Below are positions 49,354-58,087 of a DNA stretch of 62,961 nt, one piece after another (the first letter of the stretch is position 1; every line of letters begins with the position of its first letter). The notes beneath the pieces are model-generated. The model worked only from the letters and a program-made list of their open reading frames with translations. It was not told where the DNA came from and made no database searches. Origin of the DNA: JANMDS01 sp031430575 (GTDB taxonomy: Bacteria; Pseudomonadota; Gammaproteobacteria; Burkholderiales; Casimicrobiaceae); assembly GCA_031430575.1 (NCBI GenBank), contig JANPBT010000020.1, positions 1-62,961 of the forward strand. Direction: 5' to 3'. Made by a program: the position numbers and the translations under genes.

Positions 49354-50466
49354 GTGACTTACGCCTTGAAACTGCGCATCTACAATTCAGCCAGCAAATT
49401 ATTCGTTAGTGTCGCGCTTTGCATGACCATGCTCGCGATCACACCTCAAAAGGTTTCTGCACAAATCGGACGATCAGAAATCACACTCAATACCCTGAGA
49501 GTTACGCTCGTTTACCCCACTGAAACGCAGGTAAAAATTGCTGCTTTTGGTTCGATTGCAATTGACGTTGCCGTCGATGCGCCGCCTTCTACTTCAACAA
49601 AGCGCCACCTCATTGTCATGTCACATGGCGCGGGCGGCAGCACGCTTTCCGATCACACCATGGCAGCGCGCTTTGCCAGTGCAGGATTTGTTGTGGCGCA
49701 GCCGCTTCACGAGGGCGACAACTATCGAGATAGCGCCAAAAGTGGGCCCACCGCGTGGGTTACCCGCCCGCAGGAAATTTCAGACGTGATCGATGCCCTT
49801 GCTGCTCATCCAATATGGGGAGCGGTATTGAAACTTGATCGCGTTGGCGTACACGGGATGTCGGCCGGCGCAGTCTCAGGCATCATGCTCGCGGGTGGGC
49901 AGTGGCGCCTGCTATCGCTGATCCAACACTGCACCGCGGCAATTGAAGAAGATGCGGGATTTTGCTTTAACGGCGTGGCAGATCCCGTCGTCAGAGCGCA
50001 ACGCGCAGCGCAATACGCGTCCGCGCGAGGAGTGCCAGAGATTCTATTGCCAGCCAGCATTAAAAAGTGGCAGGGTGGGTCAGATGACAAGGCCGATCCG
50101 CGCAAAGATAGCCGCATCGCGGTGGTTACGCTGACCGTGCCTGTGGCTGCGATTTTTTCAAAAGAAAGCCTAACCCGACTGAAAATTCCAATCGGAGTGG
50201 TGGCCGCATCGGCAGATACGATGCTCAAGCCGAAATTCCATTCTGACTATTTGCTCAAATCTTGCAACACTTGCGTTTTGTTAGACGATGTACCACGCGC
50301 GACGCACCTAGATATGCTGCATCCGTTGCCGTCAAATATCGTGTCGCAAATGGCGAAGACGCAGTCCGTCGGAGCGGAAATCAATCACAATTTTAATCAT
50401 GCCCGTCGCCTTGAAGCTTACGACCGAATCGTTACGTTTCAACTAATGAAATTAAAAAGTGATTGA
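49354..50466 (+). CDS. Exported alpha/beta-hydrolase (dienelactone-hydrolase/PAF-acetylhydrolase-like)
   Basis: A protein of about 371 residues with a signal peptide (ASKLFVSVALCMTMLAITPQ, cleavage near VSA). The hydrolase core has HLIVMSHGAGGSTLSDHTMA, a conserved oxyanion strand, VGVHGMSAGAVSGIML with the nucleophile serine in GMSAG, and ATHLDMLHP with the probable catalytic histidine. The start is uncertain: GTG 49354 or TTG 49366 give a normal signal peptide, while the frame is open to 49132, through the repeat, which would add an unlikely prefix. Substrate unknown, probably an ester. Confidence 0.75.
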   Translation: MTYALKLRIYNSASKLFVSVALCMTMLAITPQKVSAQIGRSEITLNTLRVTLVYPTETQVKIAAFGSIAIDVAVDAPPSTSTKRHLIVMSHGAGGSTLSDHTMAARFASAGFVVAQPLHEGDNYRDSAKSGPTAWVTRPQEISDVIDALAAHPIWGAVLKLDRVGVHGMSAGAVSGIMLAGGQWRLLSLIQHCTAAIEEDAGFCFNGVADPVVRAQRAAQYASARGVPEILLPASIKKWQGGSDDKADPRKDSRIAVVTLTVPVAAIFSKESLTRLKIPIGVVAASADTMLKPKFHSDYLLKSCNTCVLLDDVPRATHLDMLHPLPSNIVSQMAKTQSVGAEINHNFNHARRLEAYDRIVTFQLMKLKSD

Positions 50467-50536
50467 CCGTTCTGGAGTTCTAGATTGGCGTAGCAGAGAG
50501 GCTTCGCTACACAACGGCTGTAGGAAATTGTGTTTG

Positions 50537-50580
50537 AAATCTGCGCCGCAGGTACAAATCAGTACCTGCGGCGCAGATTT
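50537..50580. repeat. Inverted pair of palindromic elements, perfect 18-bp stem with 8-base loop
   Basis: Forward core 50541-50551 and reverse core 50566-50576 around loop CAAATCAG. It lies between the hydrolase gene and pepP, 37 bases before the pepP start, and is the tightest hairpin among the intergenic pairs. Confidence 0.88.
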
Positions 50581-50617
50581 GGGATAATCTTGCCATTATC
50601 AAAAAAATCGACCGATC

Positions 50618-51949
50618 ATGACCGTACCCTACGAAGTGCAACCTTACGCCGCCCGCCGAACCCGCTTGCTTGCTGAAATTGGCGAAGGCATTGCCGTGAT
50701 TCCCACCGCATCGGAAGTCGTGCGCAATCGTGATGCGCACTATCCGTACCGGCACGATAGCTATTTTTATTATCTAACAGGATTCCCCGAGCCGGAATCG
50801 GTTGTCGTTCTCGTCGGTGCAACCAAAGAAACGCCGGCACAAAGCATTTTGTTTTGTCGTGCAAAAAACGAAGAGCGCGAAATTTGGGATGGTTTCCGCT
50901 ACGGGCCGGAAGCCGCAAAAGAAGTCTTTGGATTTCACGCAACACACCCCATTGAAAAGCTCGATGAAGAGCTCTCCAAGCTGGTTGAAAATCGCGACGC
51001 TATTCATAGCTTTTTCTTTGGTAACGACGGCAGCACCACGCAATGGAATGACACCATCACTCGCGCGGTCAACGGGGTGCGCTTGCGTTCGCGTCATGGC
51101 GTTTGGCCGCCGACAAACTTTATCGATGTGCGCAAGCAACTGGATACGATGCGTCTGCAAAAAGATGCGCATGAGATTACGCTGATGCGCCGCGCTGCCG
51201 AAATCAGCTCTGGCGCGCATAAGCGCGCCATGCAAAAGTGCAAGCCTGGCATGTTTGAATATCAAATCGAAGCCGAGCTGATGCATGATTTCATTCGCTT
51301 TGGATCGATGCAGCCCGCTTACGGCAGCATCGTCGCTAGCGGATCAAACGCCTGCGTGCTGCATTATCGCGACAATAATCGGCAAATGAAAGACGGTGAT
51401 TTACTACTCATCGATGCTGGGTGCGAGTATTTGGGCTACGCCAGCGACATCACGCGTACGTTCCCCGTAAATGGCAAATTTACCGGCGCACAAAAAGCGA
51501 TTTACGAGGCGGTCTTAGTTGCTAACGAAAAATGTATGGAAGTCTTAAAGCCTGGGCATGCGTTCAACGCGTATCACGACGTCGCCACCCGATCGCTTTC
51601 GCAGTCGATGCTCGATTTAGGCTTGCTCAAAGGCTCGCTCGACGAAGTGCTCGAGAAAAAAACCTACGAGCAGTTTTATATGCACCGCGCGGGGCATTGG
51701 CTGGGCATGGACGTGCATGATGCCGGCGCCTATCGCAATCAAGGCGTGTGGACCACGCTGGCAGAAGGCATGGTGCTCACCAACGAGCCCGGTCTCTACA
51801 TTCGCCCCGCGCAAAACGTCGATGAGAAATGGTGGAATATCGGCGTGCGCATTGAAGACGATGTGCTCATCACCGCGACCGGCAATGAAAACTTGACCGC
51901 CGCGACGCCAAAAACTGTAGTGGAAATTGAAGCGGTGATGCGCGGTTAA
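50618..51949 (+). CDS. pepP: Xaa-Pro aminopeptidase (PepP)
   Basis: A 443-residue metallopeptidase that removes N-terminal residues preceding proline. The N-terminal AMP_N domain has RHDSYFYYLTGFPEPESVVV; the pita-bread domain supplies two-metal ligands in LLLIDAGCEYLGYASDITRT, HRAGHWLGMDVHD, TNEPGLYI and GVRIEDDVL. The ATG follows an AATC spacer after the hairpin. It is commonly followed by ubiH, as here (12-base gap). Confidence 0.93.
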   Translation: MTVPYEVQPYAARRTRLLAEIGEGIAVIPTASEVVRNRDAHYPYRHDSYFYYLTGFPEPESVVVLVGATKETPAQSILFCRAKNEEREIWDGFRYGPEAAKEVFGFHATHPIEKLDEELSKLVENRDAIHSFFFGNDGSTTQWNDTITRAVNGVRLRSRHGVWPPTNFIDVRKQLDTMRLQKDAHEITLMRRAAEISSGAHKRAMQKCKPGMFEYQIEAELMHDFIRFGSMQPAYGSIVASGSNACVLHYRDNNRQMKDGDLLLIDAGCEYLGYASDITRTFPVNGKFTGAQKAIYEAVLVANEKCMEVLKPGHAFNAYHDVATRSLSQSMLDLGLLKGSLDEVLEKKTYEQFYMHRAGHWLGMDVHDAGAYRNQGVWTTLAEGMVLTNEPGLYIRPAQNVDEKWWNIGVRIEDDVLITATGNENLTAATPKTVVEIEAVMRG

Positions 51950-51961
51950 ATCTGATCCACA

Positions 51962-53116
51962 ATGACTAATGCCTTAACCATTGCCATCATCGGCGCAGGC
52001 CCGGTCGGCGCCCTGACCGCGCTCGCCTTGCATGAAAAGCACAGCTTGCACAGCGTTGCGCTTTTTGATGCTGCTGCACCAAGAGAAATCGCGTTTGCGC
52101 GCACGCTTGCGCTCTCTCACGGCTCGCGTTTACTGCTAGAGCGGGTGGGGGTTTGGGATGCGATTTCACCTGCGCCGCAGCCGATTGAATTCATCGACGT
52201 CACCCAGCGCGACGGCATCGGACACGCTATCATCCGCGCGACGGAATGCAGCGTGCCCGCGCTGGGCTACACGCTCACCTACGCAAGCTTGAAAGCCGCG
52301 ATGGATGCTGCGCTCGCGCGCGCTGGCATTAGCGTACGCTACAACGCAAACGTATCGCGGGTCACAACAGACCCAAGCTGCGCCACGCTCCATCTGGCAG
52401 GCGGTGAAACCGTTGATGCCGCGCTCGTCGTCGTCGCGGATGGTGGCAGCATCGCCTTGCCCGGCATGAAAACCTTCACCCGCGATCACGGGCAATCCGC
52501 CGTAGTCGCGCACGTTCGCGTAAGCGCCCCGCAGCCGACAACCGCTTACGAGCGGTTCACCCCACAAGGCCCCGTGGCGATGTTGCCGCTCGATAGCGCA
52601 GGAACGTACGGCTTGGTTTGGACGCATTCGCGGCAATCTGCGCCGCAGGTATGTGAATTACCTGCGGCGCAGTTTTGCGCCGATGCAGCGCAATCGTTTG
52701 GCAATGCGCTAGGCGATTTCACGCTGCTCAACGCACCGCGCCACTATCCCCTCGGTTTGAAATTCACCGAGCCGCGAGTCTCGCCGCGCGTCGTCGCCAT
52801 CGGCAATGCCGCGCAAGCCATGCACCCGATTGCGGGCCAGGGATTGAACTTAGGGCTACGTGATGCGTGGGCGCTGTCCGACCATATTCATTCGATACCT
52901 GCGGCGCAGATTGGGCAGTTTTTCACACTTGCGCGCTACGCATTTAAGCGTGCCGGGGATCGCGTCGGTGGCGTATTGATGACGGAATCGCTCGTTAGCA
53001 TTTTTGGCTTGGAATCACGGGCTGCAAATCTCGCGCGCGGCGTCGGTATCGGTGCGTTGGACGCCCTTGCGCCGGTCAAGCGCGCAGTGGCACGGCGGAT
53101 GATGTTTGGCGGGTAG
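51962..53116 (+). CDS. ubiH: UbiH/COQ6-family FAD monooxygenase of ubiquinone synthesis
   Basis: A 384-residue flavoprotein. The Rossmann motif IIGAGPVGALTALAL is at residues 9-23; the second FAD motif is VVAIGNAAQAMHPIAGQGLN near 278, typical of UbiH/UbiF/VisC (GNAAHxxHPIAGQG, here with Gln for His). It would hydroxylate the ubiquinone ring. The pepP-ubiH order supports UbiH. The gene contains four exact palindromic cores, including an inverted pair read as SAPQVCELPAAQF, so it is the most repeat-loaded gene in the window. Confidence 0.87.
   Translation: MTNALTIAIIGAGPVGALTALALHEKHSLHSVALFDAAAPREIAFARTLALSHGSRLLLERVGVWDAISPAPQPIEFIDVTQRDGIGHAIIRATECSVPALGYTLTYASLKAAMDAALARAGISVRYNANVSRVTTDPSCATLHLAGGETVDAALVVVADGGSIALPGMKTFTRDHGQSAVVAHVRVSAPQPTTAYERFTPQGPVAMLPLDSAGTYGLVWTHSRQSAPQVCELPAAQFCADAAQSFGNALGDFTLLNAPRHYPLGLKFTEPRVSPRVVAIGNAAQAMHPIAGQGLNLGLRDAWALSDHIHSIPAAQIGQFFTLARYAFKRAGDRVGGVLMTESLVSIFGLESRAANLARGVGIGALDALAPVKRAVARRMMFGG
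52170..52180 (+). repeat. Palindromic core only, inside ubiH
   Basis: CTGCGCCGCAG without the flanking GTA; read as PAPQP. It may be chance or an eroded copy. Confidence 0.45.
52634..52676. repeat. Inverted pair of palindromic elements inside the ubiH coding region
   Basis: Forward core 52638-52648 and reverse core 52662-52672 with a 7-base loop; the whole hairpin is translated in frame as SAPQVCELPAAQF between two conserved blocks. Confidence 0.85.
52894..52913 (-). repeat. Palindromic element inside ubiH
   Basis: Core at 52899-52909, read as IPAAQIGQF after the second FAD motif. Confidence 0.8.
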
Positions 53117-53182
53117 CCCCCGCCGCGCAAAGTGGTCTAGATGACCCCTTTTTGCTTCAAGCTCTGTAACGCAGCGTCGCGC

Positions 53183-54046
53183 CTATTTGCGCACCACGAG
53201 GTAAACCCCAACGAGGGTGACCGCCATTCCCCCAATCGCGGTCGCCGTCAGCACTTCACCAAACATAAACCACGCGATGAACGAAGTGATCGCAGGCACG
53301 ATATACATATAGCTCGTTACGGTGGTCGCTTTGCCTTCGCGCAGCATCATAAACATCAGCGAAATGCCCCCGCCAGTGAGCACGATAATAGACCACAGTA
53401 GCGCGCCAATCGATTGCACATTCCAATCGATTTGGAACGATTCAGTGGCCAACGCAATGGGCAACGTAACCGCAAACGACGCGACGAATTGCACCACTTG
53501 CCCGGTGCGCAAATCAAATTGCGGCACCTTGCGCTTTTGGTAGAGCGTGCCAAGCGTGATGCCCACGAGCGCAGCGATGCAGAGCCAGACCGCTGACGCG
53601 GGCATCGAAGCAAATTTAAGTTTGTGCCAGACAACAAGCACCACGCCGCCAAAGCCGAGAGCCACACCCAACCATTGCCGTGGCGAAACTTTTTCAAGCA
53701 CGGTAAAGGCCAGCGCTGCAGTCAGCACCGGCTGCAAATTAACAATCAAGGCAGACACGCCTGCTGGCATGCCCTGCTTCACCGCGACCCACACGCCGCC
53801 CAAATAAATCGCCTGAATCCCGATCCCAGCGATGGCAATATGCAGCGTATCACGCCCGCTGGGCCATCTAGCGCGGGCAAAGAACGCAAGCCCAGTCATG
53901 AGGGCGATAATCCCAAGGTAGCGGGCGAGCAGAAAGGTGAGCGCTTCGGCGTGAGGCGCGGCAAATTTAGCGACGATATAGCCCGATGACCATATGAAGA
54001 CGAAAAGCGCGGGAGCGAATGCGATAGGGTTAATGCGATCATTCAT
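53183..54046 (-). CDS. EamA/DMT-family transporter
   Basis: A protein of about 287 residues with ten hydrophobic helices in two EamA halves: FVFIWSSGYIVAKFAAPHAE and LTFLLARYLGI at the start, then LIVNLQPVLTAALAFTVLEK and the matching PAITSFIAWFMFGEVLT near the end. Such carriers export amino acids or other metabolites. ATG 54046 (MNDRINPIAFAP) is the likely start; the frame runs 16 codons further, overlapping the divergent reading frame. Substrate unknown. Confidence 0.87.
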   Translation of the reverse strand: MNDRINPIAFAPALFVFIWSSGYIVAKFAAPHAEALTFLLARYLGIIALMTGLAFFARARWPSGRDTLHIAIAGIGIQAIYLGGVWVAVKQGMPAGVSALIVNLQPVLTAALAFTVLEKVSPRQWLGVALGFGGVVLVVWHKLKFASMPASAVWLCIAALVGITLGTLYQKRKVPQFDLRTGQVVQFVASFAVTLPIALATESFQIDWNVQSIGALLWSIIVLTGGGISLMFMMLREGKATTVTSYMYIVPAITSFIAWFMFGEVLTATAIGGMAVTLVGVYLVVRK

Positions 54047-54092
54047 GAACGCATTTGAGCATGGTGTATCACTTGCCCGCAGCGGCGGCTTC

Positions 54093-54112
54093 AAAACCTG
54101 CGGCGCAGATTG
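54093..54112 (-). repeat. Palindromic element in the EamA/symporter divergent region
   Basis: Core at 54098-54108, AAAAC before and ATTG after, between the two divergent transporter genes. Confidence 0.85.
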
Positions 54113-54222
54113 ACCACTTTAGAAGGTGTTTTTTGATCGGCAAAACGATACCTACCCGGCATCCGCTTTGCTCTGTAGAATTCGCGTTTCAAGAAAAAAC
54201 CACCCAAAGGAATTTGGCCGCG

Positions 54223-55680
54223 ATGCTCCTCACTTTCGTCGTTCTCTACTTGCTGGTAACCATCGCCATTGGCTTATATGCCGCACGCAAAGTCAAAACC
54301 ACCGCTGACTTCGCCATCGCGGGCCGCCATCTGCCCCTGATGATGATCGTGACCACCACGTTTGCAACATGGTTTGGCAGCGAGACAGTGCTCGGGATCG
54401 GCGCCAAATTCGTGCAAGGCAATTTAGGCGGTGTCGTTGAAGATCCGTTTGGTGCCTCGTTTTGCTTGATATTCGTAGGGCTTTTTTTCGCAGCAAAACT
54501 CTATAAACAAACGCTTTTGACGATCAGCGATTACTACCGGCAGCGCTTCGGCCAAACGGTCGAGATCTTATGCTCGCTCATCATCATGGTGAGCTACATC
54601 GGATGGGTCGCAGCCCAGGTCACCGCGTTAGGATTGGTTTTCAATATCGTCTCTGCTGGCGCAATTTCGTTTGAAGCTGGGATGGCGATTGGGGTCGCGT
54701 CGATTTTGATTTACACGCTATTTGGCGGTATGTGGAGTGTGGCGATTACCGATTTTGTACAAGTCATTGTATTGGTAATCGGGCTTACGATCATCGCCGT
54801 GATGGCAGGCAACATGGCCGGCGGCGCAGATAAGGTCATCGCCTATGCCCAAAGCAAAGAGATGTTCAAATTTTTCCCAGAGCCTAATATCAAAGATATG
54901 CTTTTCTTTTTTGCTGCAGCAGTCACCATGATGCTCGGATCAATCCCGCAGCAAGATATTTTTCAACGCGTGATGTCGGCCAAAGACGTCGATGCCGCAA
55001 CAAAAGGGCCGATCATCGGTGGTATTTGCTATTTACTCTTTGCTTTCGTGCCGATGTTTCTAGTGGTCGCCGCCGTGGTCATCATGCCCGAGAAAACCGC
55101 TGAGCTGCTTAAGGGCGATACCCAAAAAATACTGCCGATGTTAGTCATGGAAAAAATGCCATTTTTTGCGCAGGTCATTTTCTTCGGTGCGCTGCTTTCT
55201 GCGATCAAATCGACCGCTTCAGCGACGCTACTCGCGCCCAGCGTGACGTTTGTTGAAAATATTTATAAACACTTCAGACCCAAGATGACCGATGCCCAAA
55301 TGCTCAAAGCAATGCGGGTGTCAGTGCTCGTTTTCGCGTGCATTGTGTTGATCTATGCAATGGCTTCGCGCGGCACCAAGATTTACGATATGGTCTCCGG
55401 AGCGTACCAAGTGACGTTGGTCGGCGCATTCGTGCCACTCGTTTTTGGCTTGTATTGGAAGCGCGCGACCACCCAAGGCGCGATTTTTTCCATAGCGATG
55501 GGCATCGGCGCGTGGCTCATGGTCATCGCAGTGCCGGGCTGGAGTGAAGTATTTCCGCAGCAACTGGCAGGCTTGCTTGCCGCCCTGACCGGGATGATCG
55601 CAGGCTCGTTGGCACCGCAGGGGATTGCCAACCATCGCGGGCACGTGCAGCACTTTTCGAGCTCGCCTGAAAGCGCCTAA
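54223..55680 (+). CDS. Sodium:solute symporter (SSS family)
   Basis: A 485-residue protein with about 13 helices. It begins MLLTFVVLYLLVTIAIGLYA with KTTADFAIAGRHLPL, the usual SSS start, followed by FATWFGSETVLGIGAKFVQG and GSIPQQDIFQRVMSAKD. FFGALLSAIKSTASATLLAP carries the sodium-site serines. I take ATG 54223; the frame is open 56 codons upstream across a palindromic element, but that stretch lacks membrane-protein character. Substrate (amino acid, sugar or organic acid) is not evident. Confidence 0.88.
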   Translation: MLLTFVVLYLLVTIAIGLYAARKVKTTADFAIAGRHLPLMMIVTTTFATWFGSETVLGIGAKFVQGNLGGVVEDPFGASFCLIFVGLFFAAKLYKQTLLTISDYYRQRFGQTVEILCSLIIMVSYIGWVAAQVTALGLVFNIVSAGAISFEAGMAIGVASILIYTLFGGMWSVAITDFVQVIVLVIGLTIIAVMAGNMAGGADKVIAYAQSKEMFKFFPEPNIKDMLFFFAAAVTMMLGSIPQQDIFQRVMSAKDVDAATKGPIIGGICYLLFAFVPMFLVVAAVVIMPEKTAELLKGDTQKILPMLVMEKMPFFAQVIFFGALLSAIKSTASATLLAPSVTFVENIYKHFRPKMTDAQMLKAMRVSVLVFACIVLIYAMASRGTKIYDMVSGAYQVTLVGAFVPLVFGLYWKRATTQGAIFSIAMGIGAWLMVIAVPGWSEVFPQQLAGLLAALTGMIAGSLAPQGIANHRGHVQHFSSSPESA

Positions 55681-55689
55681 TCAACACCC

Positions 55690-56187
55690 ATGGAAGTCAT
55701 TCGCGCACTGACCGCGACCGATGACATTGACGCATTTACGCACCTGCTCCACCGCGCTTACGCAGCGCTCGCAGCACAAGGATTTAAATACAACGCGACC
55801 CACCAATCGCCGCAAGTCACCCGCGAACGGTTGCATAGCGGCGTGCCGTTCGTAGCGATACGCGACGAGAAAATCGTCGGCACGATTACGCTGTATCGCT
55901 CTGATCCAATCTCGATTTCGCCTTGGTACGCGACGCCTAGTGTATTCAAATTTGGGCAATTTGGTATCGAACCTGCATTTCAAAAATGTGGGCTTGGACG
56001 GCGCATGTACGAGCATATTGAAACCACCGCACGCGCGCTCGGCGCAGCGCATTTAGCGCTGGATACTGCCGAAGGTGCCGCGCATCTTATTAGGTGGTAT
56101 GCGTCGCTTGGCTACGGTTTCAAGGAATACGTGCAGTGGGATTCAACCAATTACCGTAGCGTAATTTTGAGTAAATCACTGACATAA
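55690..56187 (+). CDS. GNAT-family N-acetyltransferase
   Basis: A 165-residue acetyltransferase. VFKFGQFGIEPAFQKCGLGR (acetyl-CoA motif A, with QKCGLGR replacing the usual QxxGxG/A) and YASLGYGFKEYVQWDSTNY are diagnostic. It starts nine bases after the symporter stop and probably shares its transcript. The acceptor is unknown. Confidence 0.85.
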   Translation: MEVIRALTATDDIDAFTHLLHRAYAALAAQGFKYNATHQSPQVTRERLHSGVPFVAIRDEKIVGTITLYRSDPISISPWYATPSVFKFGQFGIEPAFQKCGLGRRMYEHIETTARALGAAHLALDTAEGAAHLIRWYASLGYGFKEYVQWDSTNYRSVILSKSLT

Positions 56188-56192
56188 ACGGT

Positions 56193-56248
56193 AATACCTG
56201 CGGCGCAGATTTGCACTGTTTTAGCCTTAAATCTGCGCCGCAGGTATT
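56193..56248. repeat. Inverted pair of palindromic elements, perfect 20-bp stem
   Basis: Reverse core 56198-56208 and forward core 56233-56243; arms 56193-56212 and 56229-56248 pair fully around a 16-base loop. It lies between the convergent GNAT and MFS genes, the ideal place for a bidirectional terminator. Confidence 0.88.
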
Positions 56249-56262
56249 TGTGAAAAATCGGG

Positions 56263-57459
56263 TTACGAAACAGCCCGCACCTTACGCACCACCCAAAAAC
56301 CAACGCACGCAATCGCCACAGAAATGTAGCCCACGATGGGGTAGTTACCGATCGTACCGTTTGCATTTTGGGTCAGAATGAGCCCGCTGATAAACGTGCC
56401 CAGCGATGACGCAAATTGCATCACGGAGGTATTTACCGCTAGGAAGCTGCCCCGCTGCGCAGCCGTGGTCGCGCCGGTAACGAGCGCGAGCGCAGGCGTC
56501 CAGCGCGCAGAGGTGAAGACCATGAACATCACCCACTGCACGAGTACGATCCATGTCGCCGCTGGCGTCGCATGGGTTACGAGCAAAATTGGCAGCATCG
56601 AAAGCGCGCTTGCAATCATAAAAACACGACGCTTGCCATAGCGGTCTGCCCACTTACCCACCCACTGCACTGAGAAAAAAGTTGCGAGCCCGCCGATGCC
56701 GTACGCGAGCGGCAGCAATGTTTCCGCGAGTACGCCATTTTTAATGAGCACCGGTGCGATAAATGGAATCACGGAAAATCCCGAGTAGGTAATGATGGCC
56801 GTCAGCGCGTAAGCCGCCGTATGGTTGGGATTGATCAGTGCTTCCCAAAGCGTGCGCAACCCCGAGCGCCGCGCGTGCCCTGCAGGCTGCAAATGCGCGC
56901 TCACGCTCGGCAAAAGCTTCCAAGCAAAAAATTGCAACACAACGCAAAGCGCGCACAGTGCAAAAAATGGTGCATGCCAGCCAAACCATTGCGCGAGCAA
57001 CAACGAAAACGGCACGCCGAGAGTGGAGGCAATCGGGAACGAAACACCGAGCATGCCCATGGCTCGACCACGATGAGAAGGCGGAATCAAATCACCTACT
57101 ATCGCAAACGAGATTGAGCTCATCACACCGCCAAAAACACCGGCGACGATACGCGCAGCCAGCAGGAACTGAAACGAAGGCGCGATGGCGCAGGCGAGTG
57201 TGGCCACCGTGAGACCCGCATAGACGAACAGTAACAAACGCTTGCGATCAAAGCGATCGGCGATCATCGCGACGGCAAAGCCCGAAATACCCGCAGCAAA
57301 CGCGTAGCTCGCAATGAGTACTGAAAATTGCGTCGGCGTGACGTTAAAGAGCCGAATCAGTTGCGGGCCGAGCGGCATGAGGAGCATGAAATCGATTACA
57401 TGCGTGACCTGCATGGCGGCGATCAGATAAAGCGCATTACGATACGGCACGTTGGACAA
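56263..57459 (-). CDS. MFS transporter, drug/arabinose-efflux type
   Basis: A 398-residue protein with 12 helices. MADRFDRKRLLLFVYAGLTV is the loop 2-3 signature and VGDLIPPSHRGRAMGMLGVS the equivalent of loop 4-5. LLPLAYGIGGLATFFSVQWV begins the second half. The AraJ/Bcr-like pattern suggests efflux. It converges on the GNAT gene; the intergenic hairpin separates them. Confidence 0.87.
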   Translation of the reverse strand: MSNVPYRNALYLIAAMQVTHVIDFMLLMPLGPQLIRLFNVTPTQFSVLIASYAFAAGISGFAVAMIADRFDRKRLLLFVYAGLTVATLACAIAPSFQFLLAARIVAGVFGGVMSSISFAIVGDLIPPSHRGRAMGMLGVSFPIASTLGVPFSLLLAQWFGWHAPFFALCALCVVLQFFAWKLLPSVSAHLQPAGHARRSGLRTLWEALINPNHTAAYALTAIITYSGFSVIPFIAPVLIKNGVLAETLLPLAYGIGGLATFFSVQWVGKWADRYGKRRVFMIASALSMLPILLVTHATPAATWIVLVQWVMFMVFTSARWTPALALVTGATTAAQRGSFLAVNTSVMQFASSLGTFISGLILTQNANGTIGNYPIVGYISVAIACVGFWVVRKVRAVS

Positions 57460-57476
57460 CCTTTTTTAATGCGGTA

Positions 57477-57505
57477 CTGCGGTGCAGATCTGCGCCGCAG
57501 GTATT
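57477..57505. repeat. Adjacent inverted palindromic elements without loop
   Basis: CTGCGGTGCAG (57477-57487, one mismatch) is separated by two bases from an exact forward core (57490-57500) followed by GTATT. It lies in the 60-base gap between the MFS gene start and the peroxidase stop. Confidence 0.75.
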
Positions 57506-57519
57506 TCTATAGAATCAAA

Positions 57520-58086
57520 TCAATTGCGCAATGCTGAATCGATCGCACGGGTGAGCGTTGCCGATAAAGGCTCAACGGCACTCCCAAAGCTCTGCACGCT
57601 GCCATCTTTACCAATCAGATATTTATGGAAATTCCACTTTGGCGCTTCTTTGCTCGCAGTAATGAGCTTGCTATAAAGCGGGTGCTTTGCCAGCGTCGTA
57701 GCTGATTTCTCAAACATCTGAAAAGTCACGCCATAGTTGAGCTCGCAAAACTGCGCGATCTCATTATTGCTGCCGGGCTCTTGCGCGCCAAAATCATTGG
57801 CCGGTACGCCGAGCACGACCAAGCCCTGCGCTTTATATTTTTTTGAGAGTGCTTCCAAATCTTTATATTGCCCGGTGTAGCCGCAATTGCTGGCGACATT
57901 TACCACCAGCACAGGCTTGCCCGCAAATTGCGCGAGTGCCATTGGCTTACCCGGCAGTAGGGGGTTGAGCGAGATGTCTTGCAACGGCGATGGAGCGGCG
58001 TGGCTCATGAAAACTCCTAACAATAAAAATAACCCAGTGATAAAACGAAATGCGATCATGTGTGATGCTCTCTGCCAATTGCTCAT
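57520..58086 (-). CDS. Glutathione peroxidase with signal peptide
   Basis: A peroxidase of about 188 residues. VVNVASNCGYTGQYKDLEAL carries the peroxidatic cysteine (in place of selenocysteine), GVPANDFGAQEPGSNNEI follows, and WNFHKYLIGKDG holds the conserved tryptophan. A hydrophobic N-terminus (FRFITGLFLLLGVFMSHA) suggests export to the periplasm, unusual for this family. I start at ATG 58086, right after the stop of the metallo-hydrolase gene with GGGGG upstream; ATG 58059 is an alternative. The frame extends far upstream but overlaps the preceding gene. Confidence 0.85.
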   Translation of the reverse strand: MSNWQRASHMIAFRFITGLFLLLGVFMSHAAPSPLQDISLNPLLPGKPMALAQFAGKPVLVVNVASNCGYTGQYKDLEALSKKYKAQGLVVLGVPANDFGAQEPGSNNEIAQFCELNYGVTFQMFEKSATTLAKHPLYSKLITASKEAPKWNFHKYLIGKDGSVQSFGSAVEPLSATLTRAIDSALRN

Positions 58087-58087
58087 T

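Noticed and set aside
54055..54222. N-terminal extension of the symporter gene
   Set aside because: The open frame translates a repeat copy and polar sequence without a membrane helix; the family starts at ATG 54223.
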